Of a stretch of 64,000 nucleotides of DNA, positions 43,250-51,548 are shown one piece after another. This DNA comes from Mucilaginibacter sp. Its GTDB lineage: Bacteria > Bacteroidota > Bacteroidia > Sphingobacteriales > Sphingobacteriaceae. The DNA is taken from assembly GCF_025359345.1 (NCBI RefSeq), contig NZ_JANYGQ010000032.1:1-64000 (forward strand). Reading direction: 5' to 3'. The notes under the pieces were generated by a model that saw nothing but the letters and a program-made list of their open reading frames with translations, ran no database searches and was not told the DNA's origin. Position 1 is the first letter of the stretch. Each line of letters starts with the position of its first letter. The translations under genes and the position numbers were made by a program.

Positions 43250-45691
43250 TTAAAACTTATAAGCCAACGTTGTTAAAAGCTGGCGCGGGGCGATTGGTGT
43301 AATGCTGTAGTTATCGTGTATCAGGTAATTTAAAGTATTGGTAACGTTGGTTACGCTTGCCAGCAACGATATCTTTTTGTAGGTATACCCTGCTGAAAGG
43401 TCGAGCGTTGTAAAACCACCAACCGGAACCAACCTGCTGTAAGCCTGTGCCTGCCCAACGGTATTGTTGTAGCCAGCCATGCGGTTGCCGGTGTAAAATG
43501 CACTTGCACCAACTTTAAACCCTTTTAAGGTTGGGTTGGTAAATGTGTAAAATAGCGTGGCGTTGGCGGTACTTACCGGGCCGATAACCAGCCTTTCGCC
43601 TAATATCGGCGAACCTTTTAAACCCGTTGTTTTAGTATAACGTGCATTGTTGTACGAGTAACCTGTTATAAGGTAAAAATTCTTTGAAAGATGCCCTGTT
43701 ACATCGATATCAAAACCGTCGCTGGTAGTTTCTCCGTTCAACTGTTTTACGGTATTGTCGCTGTTAACCGATCCGTCAGCTTTAAAAGGAGCAACTACAG
43801 CCAGGTTGCTGTTAATAATGCGGTATACGCTCACGTTGGCAATAATTTTGCCATTAAACAATTCATTTTTCACGCCGGCCTCGTATTGGTTAACCAGCGA
43901 TGGCTTAAGACCTTGCCCGGTGTTAACATCTGTGCCGCTATTCACAATAAAGTTGTTGCTGTAGCTAACATAAATTGAGCTTGTACTAACCGGTTGGTAT
44001 ATGAACGCCACTTTCGGCGAGAAGGCGCGGTCGTAGCGGGTTATAGCTACGCCGTTTCCTGAAGTATGTTTTTGCAGGTACTGAATATCGGTTTGATATG
44101 TTTGTTGCCACGACCAGCGTATACCGGCCAGCATCTTAATTTTATCTGTAAAACTTACCAAATCCTGCACGTAGGTTCCTACACGGTACACAGGCGCTTT
44201 AATGCGTGCGGTATCCATTGCGTTTGGAATATCGGTGCGCTGCACATATTTGCCCAGGTCGATGGTGTTTATTTTATCGTAGGCATAGGTGCTTATGTTT
44301 TTGCCATCGATGCTGAAGCCATTGGTAATGTTTAAAACTTTGGTAACATCGGTTCCCACTAAAATTTGATGCGCGATTGAGCCGGTTTTAAATTTACCGG
44401 TTAAGTTTACCTGGCCGGTATAGTCATTTTCAGTGGTTTTTGCCCTGGCCAACCCGCGGTTCCATTCGCCGGTTGCGCTTACAGTGTTGGGCAAGCTCGC
44501 CTGGTACGAGTCGATATTGGTGCCTTGGGCCGATATGATAGCGTTTAAGTGCCAGTTATCATTAAACTGGTGATTAAGGGTTGCCATGCCCGAAAACTGG
44601 TTCATGTGGCTGTAGGCCCACGAGGTGTTGATATATTGCGAGCGGGGGACCATAGTTGGAATAGCCTGGCCGTTATTTAACGAACCTATGCCAAAATCAG
44701 GCGTCAGGCTTTCGCGCAGGTAGTCGCCTGAAATAAGCAAGGTGGTTTTTTTACCGAGGTTAAACAGTAGGGAAGGGTTTACATATTTCCGTTCGGTGTA
44801 TACATGGTTACGGTAGCTGCCATCGTTTTCATAGACACCAATCAGCCTGAAAGCTATATTCTGACTTAACGGACCATAAACATCCACGCTGGGTTTGAAC
44901 ATGTTATAACTGCCATAACGCATAGATACTTCGCCGCCGGCATCAAATTGTGGCTTTTTGGTAACCATATTAATTATTAGCCCGCCAGATACGTTCCCAT
45001 ATTGCAATGCAGCGCTTCCTTTTAATATTTCTACCGATTGCAGCGTACTTGCTTCAGGAAAGCCTGCTGTGTTGGTTAATACACCATCCTTAAAGATACT
45101 GCCCGATGCACCTGTTATACCGATACTGTACCCTCGCGCCGAAAATGTTTCGCCTACGCCACCCCGGGTTTGCGTTGATGATACGCCGGCAACGTTTTTC
45201 ACCGCATCGCCTAACCTGTTTATCTGCTGGTCTTCAATAACACGGCTGTTTACGGTTCCGGTACTTTGTGGTAAATCAAGCGCGCGGATATTTGCTTTGT
45301 CTAACGAAACAGGCTTAGGCGTTCTGTTTGCGCTGATAACAACCTCGTTTAGCTTTGAATAGGTTTCGGTCAATGCAAAATTTACCGTTACGGTTTTAGC
45401 GGCTATTACCGTAACCGGCTTTTCCTGGCTTTGGGTGCCGATAAATGAAACCACCAGGGTATAATTACCTGGCTTAATATTGCTAATCACGAAACTGCCA
45501 TCGTCGGATGTGCTGGTTGAGCGGTTTAGTTCTTTAACAGATACCGTTACAAACGCAGCCGACTGCCCGTCAGAAGTTTTTACAGTGCCTGATATTTTCC
45601 CGGTAGCCAGGTCGTCATCGGCTTTAACAATACTGCAGCATATTAATAGCAGGAAAATGATACGAGTAGATAAGAGATATAGTGCTTTCAT
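43250..45691 (-). CDS. TonB-dependent siderophore-type receptor
   Basis: An 813-residue outer-membrane receptor. A signal peptide (about 1-24) precedes a carboxypeptidase-regulatory-like beta-sandwich (about 30-110, GKISGTVKTSDGQSAAFVTVSV), then the plug (about 135-240, SRVIEDQQINRLGDAVKNVAGVS, VEILKGSAALQYGNVSGGLIN) and the 22-strand barrel ending in the terminal Phe of TLAYKF. The plug is the FhuA/FepA-like siderophore type rather than SusC-type. It takes up ferric chelates with TonB energy. No siderophore synthesis or inner-membrane uptake gene is adjacent. A clear promoter and two operator-like dyads lie upstream, suggesting metal control. Confidence 0.93.
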   Translation of the reverse strand: MKALYLLSTRIIFLLLICCSIVKADDDLATGKISGTVKTSDGQSAAFVTVSVKELNRSTSTSDDGSFVISNIKPGNYTLVVSFIGTQSQEKPVTVIAAKTVTVNFALTETYSKLNEVVISANRTPKPVSLDKANIRALDLPQSTGTVNSRVIEDQQINRLGDAVKNVAGVSSTQTRGGVGETFSARGYSIGITGASGSIFKDGVLTNTAGFPEASTLQSVEILKGSAALQYGNVSGGLIINMVTKKPQFDAGGEVSMRYGSYNMFKPSVDVYGPLSQNIAFRLIGVYENDGSYRNHVYTERKYVNPSLLFNLGKKTTLLISGDYLRESLTPDFGIGSLNNGQAIPTMVPRSQYINTSWAYSHMNQFSGMATLNHQFNDNWHLNAIISAQGTNIDSYQASLPNTVSATGEWNRGLARAKTTENDYTGQVNLTGKFKTGSIAHQILVGTDVTKVLNITNGFSIDGKNISTYAYDKINTIDLGKYVQRTDIPNAMDTARIKAPVYRVGTYVQDLVSFTDKIKMLAGIRWSWQQTYQTDIQYLQKHTSGNGVAITRYDRAFSPKVAFIYQPVSTSSIYVSYSNNFIVNSGTDVNTGQGLKPSLVNQYEAGVKNELFNGKIIANVSVYRIINSNLAVVAPFKADGSVNSDNTVKQLNGETTSDGFDIDVTGHLSKNFYLITGYSYNNARYTKTTGLKGSPILGERLVIGPVSTANATLFYTFTNPTLKGFKVGASAFYTGNRMAGYNNTVGQAQAYSRLVPVGGFTTLDLSAGYTYKKISLLASVTNVTNTLNYLIHDNYSITPIAPRQLLTTLAYKF

Positions 45692-45698
45692 TCGTTAT

Positions 45699-45713
45699 TT
45701 AGATTAAGTCTAA
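45699..45713. promoter_or_regulatory. operator-like dyad overlapping the transcription start
   Basis: TTAGATTAAGTCTAA is an interrupted palindrome (TTAGA / TCTAA) just downstream of the -7 box of the TonB-receptor promoter and 8 bp before the start codon. It resembles DtxR-type operator halves and the second dyad at 45758-45772. Confidence 0.6.
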
Positions 45714-45720
45714 TTAAGCG

Positions 45721-45751
45721 CAAAGATATAAGCACTATTTGGAATGGCAAA
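45721..45751 (-). promoter_or_regulatory. Bacteroidota-type promoter of the TonB receptor
   Basis: On the minus strand TTTG (45748-45751) is followed after exactly 19 bp by TATCTTTG (45721-45728), a full match to the Bacteroidota consensus TTTG-N19-21-TAnnTTTG. The start codon lies 30 bp downstream. Confidence 0.85.
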
Positions 45752-45757
45752 TATTAT

Positions 45758-45772
45758 TTAGAATTAGTTTAA
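45758..45772. promoter_or_regulatory. second operator-like dyad upstream of the promoter
   Basis: TTAGAATTAGTTTAA matches the first dyad at 12 of 15 positions and lies just upstream of the -33 element. It is embedded in a longer imperfect palindrome (ATTATTTA ... TTAAATAAT). Confidence 0.5.
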
Positions 45773-45917
45773 ATAATGATAAATTTAGTTGACGCAGACC
45801 TGTAAATCTTCATAAAGTGTTTATTTGATTTTGAAAGCAGAAGCCATATATTTATCCACGACATTAAAATATATCTGTTGCCAATAAATCACTTTAACCT
45901 TAATCGAAATTACAACT

Positions 45918-46799
45918 ATGGGAGCCTGGAGCGCTGTAATCTTAGGTAATGATACTACTTGTGAAATTCATGAAAGGTTTCTGGAATTATATGACTTGGG
46001 GGAAAATCCTGATTGCATCGCCACAATTGTCCTCGAAGAACAAAAGGAAAATCTTGTATATGATAGAACAAACGTATGGTTAGGATTAGCGTTAGCCTGT
46101 TGGGAGTGTAAGGTGTTAACAACAGAGATATTTGAAGAAGTAGAAAAAATAGTAGATACAAAAGAAGATATAAAATACAATGAAGAACTAGATGCAGATG
46201 CGGCCTTTTTAAAAAAGCGGGAAAAAGTGTTAGAAGATTTTATTGTTAAGATTGGCAAACCTAAGGAAAAAGCACGGGCAAGAAAGAAGATTCCGGTTCA
46301 AATAGAATCACCTTATGTTTCGGGAATGTGTTTATCATATAAGAATTCAAGTGGAAAGTATATTGGAATTTATTTAACTGAGTCTGAACATTTCAAAAAT
46401 AGGGGGCAAATAACATTTTGGTTTTTGGATTTTGAGTTAGATACTGTTCCAGAATTGTCCATGTATAGTAATGCCAGGCTTTTTGGATTGAAAAAATTAG
46501 GACCCGAATGGGGCAAAAGAGAATATATGGGAAACGTAACTGATATCAGTTATGAAAAAGCTACAAAAACCGATTTTTTTATCAACGTTCCTAAAGTACT
46601 GAATGTTGTTGGTAAACTTGGGGTTTGCAACCACGCTAAGTTAACTAACAACTTCAGTAGCGGATTCAAAAATTTAAATGATAGCAATGATATTATTCGA
46701 GCTCTAGAGCAAATTAGAACAGAAGGGAAATCGAAGCATGCCGTATCAGACCTTACACTTTGTCAATTATTAGAGAAAATTCAAGGAGAGGGTTTATAG
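45918..46799 (+). CDS. hypothetical protein with DUF4259-like N-terminus
   Basis: A 293-residue soluble protein. The N-terminus MGAWSAVILGNDTTCEIHER followed by WLGLALACWECKVL has the pattern of the DUF4259-like family (MGAWG..F.ND...D..., later W.ALA..QW). Some members of that family sit near polymorphic toxins as immunity-like proteins. A charged helical linker (about 90-130) leads to an unknown C-terminal domain. The gene is clearly more AT-rich than its neighbours and uses many AGA codons, which suggests horizontal gain. It stands alone between divergently and convergently placed core genes. No partner toxin is seen. Confidence 0.7.
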   Translation: MGAWSAVILGNDTTCEIHERFLELYDLGENPDCIATIVLEEQKENLVYDRTNVWLGLALACWECKVLTTEIFEEVEKIVDTKEDIKYNEELDADAAFLKKREKVLEDFIVKIGKPKEKARARKKIPVQIESPYVSGMCLSYKNSSGKYIGIYLTESEHFKNRGQITFWFLDFELDTVPELSMYSNARLFGLKKLGPEWGKREYMGNVTDISYEKATKTDFFINVPKVLNVVGKLGVCNHAKLTNNFSSGFKNLNDSNDIIRALEQIRTEGKSKHAVSDLTLCQLLEKIQGEGL

Positions 46800-46842
46800 G
46801 ATAGTCTTTAACTATAAATAATACATTTTAGCAGGATTTACG

Positions 46843-47811
46843 TTATTCCACAGGCCTTTTCCTGAACGTATTAAACATCGGTTTCACTTCCTTAATGTTC
46901 CGTTTGGAGTATTCGATGCTGGCATTCAGTTCAAAGCCAATCAGCAGGATAAGGGAGTTTAAATACAGCCAGAGCATCAATATGATGAGCCCGCCTAAGG
47001 AGCCGTATACCTTATTGTAGGATGAAAAGTTGTTGATATAATATGCAAACCCCAGCGATGTCAATATAGCCAGTATGGTAGCCATAATGGAACCCGTGCT
47101 TAAAAACTTCCATTTCTGTTTATTTGCGGGCCCGTAGCGGTAAAGCAGGGATATCGTCACAAAAAATATCGACACCACGATTATCCATCGCGCCAGCTTA
47201 AGCAAGTATATCCAAAAGACACTATCAGCCCCAATGTGCTTCTTTAAGAGGGCTATCAATGCCTCACCACCGGTTAATAAGGTAATTGCGACGAGTAACG
47301 CCACACTTATTACCACTGTAAGGGATAAAGCAATCCTTCGCCTCTTAAACCAGGTCCGCTTTTCAATAATTAATGAGGACCTGTTAAAAGCCTGCATTAA
47401 ATTTACGATGCCATTGGTGGCGAAGTAAAGCGCTGAAACAAAGCCGATGGACAACAAGCTGCCATTATGTATCCGCACAATATCCTCAATGGTGGCCTCA
47501 AACGCCATGTAGGCGTTATACGGTAAAACCGTCGCCAAAACCCGCAGTAATTCTGCCTGGAAGTTTTTTATGGGGATGTAGGGGATAAGCGTAAACAAAA
47601 ATATGGTGGCCGGGAAAAAAGCCAGCATAAAGTTAAATGCCAGTGCCGACGCTTTGTTAAGCAGGGTACGCTGCTGTATTTCGTGGGAGAAAAATGCCGC
47701 TACGTCATACAAAGGCAAGGGATGGAAGCCGGGCAATACATACCCCTTCGACCATTTAATGAACCTTTTGTAAAACCCGAACCGCAGTAATATACGATGT
47801 GCCCACTTCAT
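46843..47811 (-). CDS. YihY/BrkB-family membrane protein
   Basis: A 322-residue inner-membrane protein with six predicted transmembrane helices. Landmarks are LPLYDVAAFFSHEIQQRTLLNKASALAFNFMLAFFP near the start, SALYFATNGIVNLMQAFNRS in the middle and YGSLGGLIILMLWLYLNSLILLIGFELNA near the end (given in pieces). The family is sometimes mislabelled ribonuclease BN; it is a transporter-like family of unknown substrate. It lies downstream of the thioesterase gene with a REP-like element between them (47853-47934). Confidence 0.92.
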   Translation of the reverse strand: MKWAHRILLRFGFYKRFIKWSKGYVLPGFHPLPLYDVAAFFSHEIQQRTLLNKASALAFNFMLAFFPATIFLFTLIPYIPIKNFQAELLRVLATVLPYNAYMAFEATIEDIVRIHNGSLLSIGFVSALYFATNGIVNLMQAFNRSSLIIEKRTWFKRRRIALSLTVVISVALLVAITLLTGGEALIALLKKHIGADSVFWIYLLKLARWIIVVSIFFVTISLLYRYGPANKQKWKFLSTGSIMATILAILTSLGFAYYINNFSSYNKVYGSLGGLIILMLWLYLNSLILLIGFELNASIEYSKRNIKEVKPMFNTFRKRPVE

Positions 47812-47852
47812 TTATTGATGCTTTCAAATTTACCCCACAATGTTTTTGGTAG

Positions 47853-47934
47853 CCTCACCTAAATCCTCTCCAAAGGAGAGGACTTGACCTGCAGCCTTTT
47901 CATGACCCTCTCCTTTGGAGCGGGCAGGGTGAGG
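47853..47934. repeat. REP-like palindromic element
   Basis: CCTCACCTAAATCCTCTCC at one end and CTCTCCTTTGGAG ... AGGGTGAGG at the other form an imperfect inverted repeat, with an inner CTCTCCAAAGGAGAG palindrome. It fills the gap between the BrkB and thioesterase genes. Confidence 0.75.
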
Positions 47935-47961
47935 CGAACTACAAATCATTTACGGGTAAAC

Positions 47962-48369
47962 TTACTCAAAAAAAGCTTTCAATTTATTTCTGAAATCTTC
48001 CGGGGCAAGGCATGGCCTATTGGTGGTCATGTTGATGAATACCAGCAGGGTTTCGCCGGTATTTATCAGTTCCTGTTTTTCGTTATAAAGCTCATAGTTA
48101 AAATGGATGCGGATGCGCGGCATCTCTTTCATAATTACCTTTACGGTAATTTCCTCATCGTAAAGGGCTGGTTTCAGGTATTTGCAGCTGAGTTCAACAA
48201 CCGGCATCATAATACCCGATGCTTCCATGCCGCTGTAGGTTAACCCCATGCTGCGCAGCATTTCCACTCGGCCAACCTCGTAAAACTGGGCATAGTTGCC
48301 ATAATACATGTAACCCATCTGGTCGGTTTCGCCATACCGCACCCGTATTTTGGTAGAATGCTCAAACAT
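47962..48369 (-). CDS. acyl-CoA thioesterase, 4HBT (hotdog) family
   Basis: A 135-residue hotdog-fold protein with the YbgC/4-hydroxybenzoyl-CoA thioesterase motif IRVRYGETDQMGYMYYGNYAQ, in which the Asp of ETDQMG is the catalytic residue, and EVGRVEMLRSMGL in the following helix. It hydrolyses acyl-CoA thioesters; the acyl group is unknown. Its start overlaps the mltG stop, so it is translationally coupled to the envelope genes upstream. Confidence 0.9.
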   Translation of the reverse strand: MFEHSTKIRVRYGETDQMGYMYYGNYAQFYEVGRVEMLRSMGLTYSGMEASGIMMPVVELSCKYLKPALYDEEITVKVIMKEMPRIRIHFNYELYNEKQELINTGETLLVFINMTTNRPCLAPEDFRNKLKAFFE

Positions 48370-49424
48370 TACTTCCTGATGTTTCTGTCGTTAAGCGCCT
48401 TTTGGAATGCATGAGCATTCACCATATGGTCGGTCATGTTTGTAGCAAATGCGTGGTAGCCCGAAAAGTCGGCCTTGGCACACATGTAGATGTAGTCGTT
48501 ATGTTGGTAGTCAAGTACCGCATCAACAGCATTTACCGACGGCATCATTATAGGACCGGGGGGCAGGCCGGTATGCAAATAGGTGTTATATGGCGAATTT
48601 ATCGACAGGTACCTCGTTAAAACCCTTTTAATGGTAAAATCGTGTTCGGCAAAAATAACTGTTGGATCGGCTTCCAGTTTCATGCCTTTTTTGAGGCGGT
48701 TTAAATACAAGCCTGCAATGGCTGGCATTTCATCGTCGTGCAAGGCTTCGGCATCCACAATTGATGCCAGTACAGATACTTCAACCGGGGTTAAATTCAA
48801 GGCAGCTGCCTTTTGCTTGCGTTCGGGTGTCCAATACTTTTCGTAATTGGCATACATCCGCTTAAAAAACTTATCGGGCGTGGTGTTCCAGTATAGTTGA
48901 TAAGTATTCGGCATAAACACCACGTATACGTTATCGGGCGTTAATCCGTATTGTTGCAGGTAGCTTGCGGAATCGAGCAGGCGTACCATCGATACCGAAT
49001 CAGGTTCAAGGTGCTTGCCTACAAAGCCTGCAAACTCTTCCTTCAGCCTTAAATTATGGAACGAGAAGTTAACCGGTTCCTGTGTGCCCGAGGCCAGCAT
49101 ATTTATCAGCCGGCGATTGCTCATACCGCTTTTAAGGTGATAGCGGCCCGCCTTAACCCGGCTCACATAGTTCATGTTTTCGGCAGCTTTATAAAACGAT
49201 GCCGTGTCTTTCACTATACCCTTGTCCTGTATGGTTTTATACACGGCGTTAAAATCGGCGCCGGTGTGTATGTAAAGGTATTCCTGTTTATCGGTAACGT
49301 TAGGGGTATAGTATTTTAAGTAATAATTAAGACCGGTAAAGCCCACTGCTATTATTAAAATTATCACCATAACTACCACAAACTTTCTGAAAGTATGGCC
49401 CGATGATGCTTTTTTATTAGTCAT
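48369..49424 (-). CDS. mltG: endolytic transglycosylase MltG
   Basis: A 351-residue protein with one N-terminal transmembrane helix (about 14-33) and a periplasmic YceG domain. The catalytic region reads VLASIVDAEALHDDEMPAIA, with the conserved Glu in DAEA, followed by YLNRLKKGMKLEADPTVIFA and GLPPGPIMMPS. MltG cleaves nascent peptidoglycan strands in the inner membrane and helps fix glycan length. It follows the rhodanese gene by 1 bp in a probable operon. Confidence 0.95.
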   Translation of the reverse strand: MTNKKASSGHTFRKFVVVMVIILIIAVGFTGLNYYLKYYTPNVTDKQEYLYIHTGADFNAVYKTIQDKGIVKDTASFYKAAENMNYVSRVKAGRYHLKSGMSNRRLINMLASGTQEPVNFSFHNLRLKEEFAGFVGKHLEPDSVSMVRLLDSASYLQQYGLTPDNVYVVFMPNTYQLYWNTTPDKFFKRMYANYEKYWTPERKQKAAALNLTPVEVSVLASIVDAEALHDDEMPAIAGLYLNRLKKGMKLEADPTVIFAEHDFTIKRVLTRYLSINSPYNTYLHTGLPPGPIMMPSVNAVDAVLDYQHNDYIYMCAKADFSGYHAFATNMTDHMVNAHAFQKALNDRNIRK

Positions 49425-49425
49425 T

Positions 49426-49737
49426 TTAAAGTGTTTGTTGTTTTAATTTTTGGAGGGCCATTAACCCTCCGGTTAAGTTGCGTACTTGCAGGTAACCATT
49501 CCGCGTTAACAGGTCAGTTGCTGTCTGGCTGCGCAGGCCTGCCTTGCAAATAACAATAATTTCGTCTGTTTTGTTATACCCCAGTTGGTTTATGTTTTCA
49601 TTAACCTTTGAAAGGGGAATGTTTTTACCGCCAATGTTATAGGTATGGTATTCAATTTCCTCCCTAACATCAAGTAGGTTTAACGTTTCTCCGCTTTGCA
49701 AGCGGTCGTGCAATTCCAGGCTATTGATTGATGGCAT
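49426..49737 (-). CDS. rhodanese-like domain protein
   Basis: A 103-residue single rhodanese domain. It has LLDVREEIEYHTYNIGGKNIPL at the start and the active-site loop VICKAGLRSQTATDLL, with the catalytic Cys in ICKAG. It probably transfers sulfane sulfur, and its partner is unknown. It overlaps the PASTA gene by 17 bp and precedes mltG, so it is part of the envelope operon. Confidence 0.92.
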   Translation of the reverse strand: MPSINSLELHDRLQSGETLNLLDVREEIEYHTYNIGGKNIPLSKVNENINQLGYNKTDEIIVICKAGLRSQTATDLLTRNGYLQVRNLTGGLMALQKLKQQTL

Positions 49738-50506
49738 CTTTTTTACCCTGCGATACTGTAAGATTTATCCTGGTACCATTGCTGGTTTTGCTCGCCGAAT
49801 CTGTTTTCATAGGCGATTGCGACACAACCACTAAACTGGTAGAATCGGTAATAGCGCCCTGGTAGGTGATAGTACCCACGGTAAGGCCACCGTTTTTTAT
49901 CACAAATTTAGCAGCGTCAAGATCCTGGTTCACCAAATCGGGGATATCAACCTCGCTGGCGCCTTCACCGTTGCCCAACACAAGGTCTATTCGCGAGCCT
50001 TTGGGTATTTGGGTGCCCGCCTTTATGGGCTGACCGCCGAAACGCATTTCGAGTATCCGGTCGCGTGCTATATCCGACCTGTAAGTTGTGTCACCAACCT
50101 TAAGCCCGTAGTTCGCCAGCGTAGCAATAGCTTCGCGGTAGGTATAGGGCTCTAAATCGGGCATTTTAATGGGCGGCGCAAGCTGCGTTACCACGGTTAA
50201 ATAAATGGTGCGGTTTTCTTTTACGTTGGTACCCGGGTCGGGGTCCTGCTCGATAACGGAGCCTGGTGTTTTGTCGAGCACGTAAACCGAATCTATCTTA
50301 ACATCAAATCCCTGGTCTTTTAATATGCTGATGGCCTTGTCGGCTTGCAGGCCCTTTAACTGCGGAACCGGTACGCCTGTACCATGGCGGGTGTAAATGC
50401 TTAAGCCGAAGATGATTGCCATAAACACCACCACAACCACGCCAACGGCCAACAGCACATTAACGCGGAATTGCCTGGATTTTAGATATGCCCAAAATTT
50501 ACTCAT
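49721..50506 (-). CDS. PASTA-domain membrane protein
   Basis: A 261-residue protein with a short cytoplasmic tail, one transmembrane helix (about 16-37) and three periplasmic PASTA domains (about 45-110, 112-180, 185-255) marked by VPQLKGLQADKAISILKDQG, MPDLEPYTYREAIATLANYG and IPDLVNQDLDAAKFVIKNGG. No kinase domain is attached. PASTA domains bind peptidoglycan fragments. It is the first gene of the minus-strand operon with the rhodanese, MltG and thioesterase genes, consistent with cell-wall synthesis. Confidence 0.93.
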   Translation of the reverse strand: MSKFWAYLKSRQFRVNVLLAVGVVVVVFMAIIFGLSIYTRHGTGVPVPQLKGLQADKAISILKDQGFDVKIDSVYVLDKTPGSVIEQDPDPGTNVKENRTIYLTVVTQLAPPIKMPDLEPYTYREAIATLANYGLKVGDTTYRSDIARDRILEMRFGGQPIKAGTQIPKGSRIDLVLGNGEGASEVDIPDLVNQDLDAAKFVIKNGGLTVGTITYQGAITDSTSLVVVSQSPMKTDSASKTSNGTRINLTVSQGKKDAINQ

Positions 50507-50848
50507 TTGTTTTATTAGGGATGTGTAGAAAAAATACAGTCAAACATAAGGATTTTTTTATTTCGGATGTCGGATTTTCCATGTCGGATTTTGGAACGGT
50601 CGCCTTTTTGAATTTTTACCTTCATTTGCAGGATATTATATCCACTCAAATTATAAATCCCTAAAATTTATGCCTGGTATAAAACTTAATTTATCGTTGT
50701 TTATTGCGGTTGTTATTGCCTGCCGGAAAAATGCGTTGCGAGTGGTACTTAGTAAAATATGCCATTTTGATGGTATTTCGACAGTTGAAATTTATCCCGT
50801 GGTTTGCTATGCAGTTTAACAATTAAAAGCACTGCGCAAAACTAAATC
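50507..50848. other. gene-free stretch between divergent genes
   Basis: No gene is seen. The stretch has two close copies of a TCGGATTTT-containing sequence at about 50570-50595 and AT-rich DNA that should hold the promoters of the PASTA operon and of the lipoprotein at 50849. No strong hairpin was found. Confidence 0.5.
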
Positions 50849-51352
50849 ATGAAAACAATCCCTGCTTCATTTTTAAAAATAATAGGCGTTTGCCTGTTTA
50901 TTTCATTTGCAATTGCAGCCTGCAAAAAAGATAGTAAAACACCAACCCCGGCAAAAACAACCGGCAAATTTACGTTTAAGCTCGACGGCGGCGCAGCCAT
51001 AACAGTCGACTCTGCAAATGCCACATTATACAGCGTTGCTGCTGTAGGCCGAATGATGGATGTATACGCTTATAAAGGCGGAGTAGAAATACTGGAGTTT
51101 CACTTTGCACCAACAACAGGCAACAAAACAGCAGGCACAGCCCTTGGCACCGGTGCATTTTTAACCTATATGGAATCGCCGGTTTTAAGTTTCGATTCGC
51201 AATCCGGGTCGATAAACGTTACCACTTGCGATACGGTAGGCAATAAGGTTGAAGGCGACTTTAGTTTTGTAGCCAAACAATACCCGTACACCGGCGGTAC
51301 CTCAAAATCAATTACCGAGGGGCATATGGTGTTTACTAAAATCAGTAAGTAA
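50849..51352 (+). CDS. small lipoprotein, DUF6252-like
   Basis: A 167-residue lipoprotein with a lipobox (AIAA-Cys25) followed by KKDSKTPTP. The mature domain is beta-rich with the pattern FTFKLDGGAAITVDSANATLY and a closing EGHMVFTKISK strand, similar to small Bacteroidota lipoproteins (DUF6252-like). The function is unknown. It is monocistronic, followed by a REP-like element. Confidence 0.75.
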   Translation: MKTIPASFLKIIGVCLFISFAIAACKKDSKTPTPAKTTGKFTFKLDGGAAITVDSANATLYSVAAVGRMMDVYAYKGGVEILEFHFAPTTGNKTAGTALGTGAFLTYMESPVLSFDSQSGSINVTTCDTVGNKVEGDFSFVAKQYPYTGGTSKSITEGHMVFTKISK

Positions 51353-51367
51353 AATTAAAACAAAATC

Positions 51368-51532
51368 GTCATTGCCAGGAACGATCCGCCAGCTGGCGGA
51401 CTACGTACGCTAATCAACGAAGCAATAAAACTGTGGTGACCTATCCGCCGCATTTAGGTCACCACAACTATACCGTAAAATGATTGTCCTATGTAGTCCG
51501 CCAGCTGGCGGATTGTTCCTCGCAACGACGTG
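51368..51532. repeat. REP/MITE-like inverted repeat with CCGCCAGCTGGCGG palindromes
   Basis: The left arm (51368-51405) and right arm (51495-51532) are near-perfect reverse complements, about 38 bp each. Both contain the perfect palindrome TCCGCCAGCTGGCGGA next to a GTCATTGCCAGGAACGA-type outer end. The outer end is shared with the element at 56379-56467. Confidence 0.85.
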
Positions 51533-51548
51533 ATGTTGAGGACCTTAT

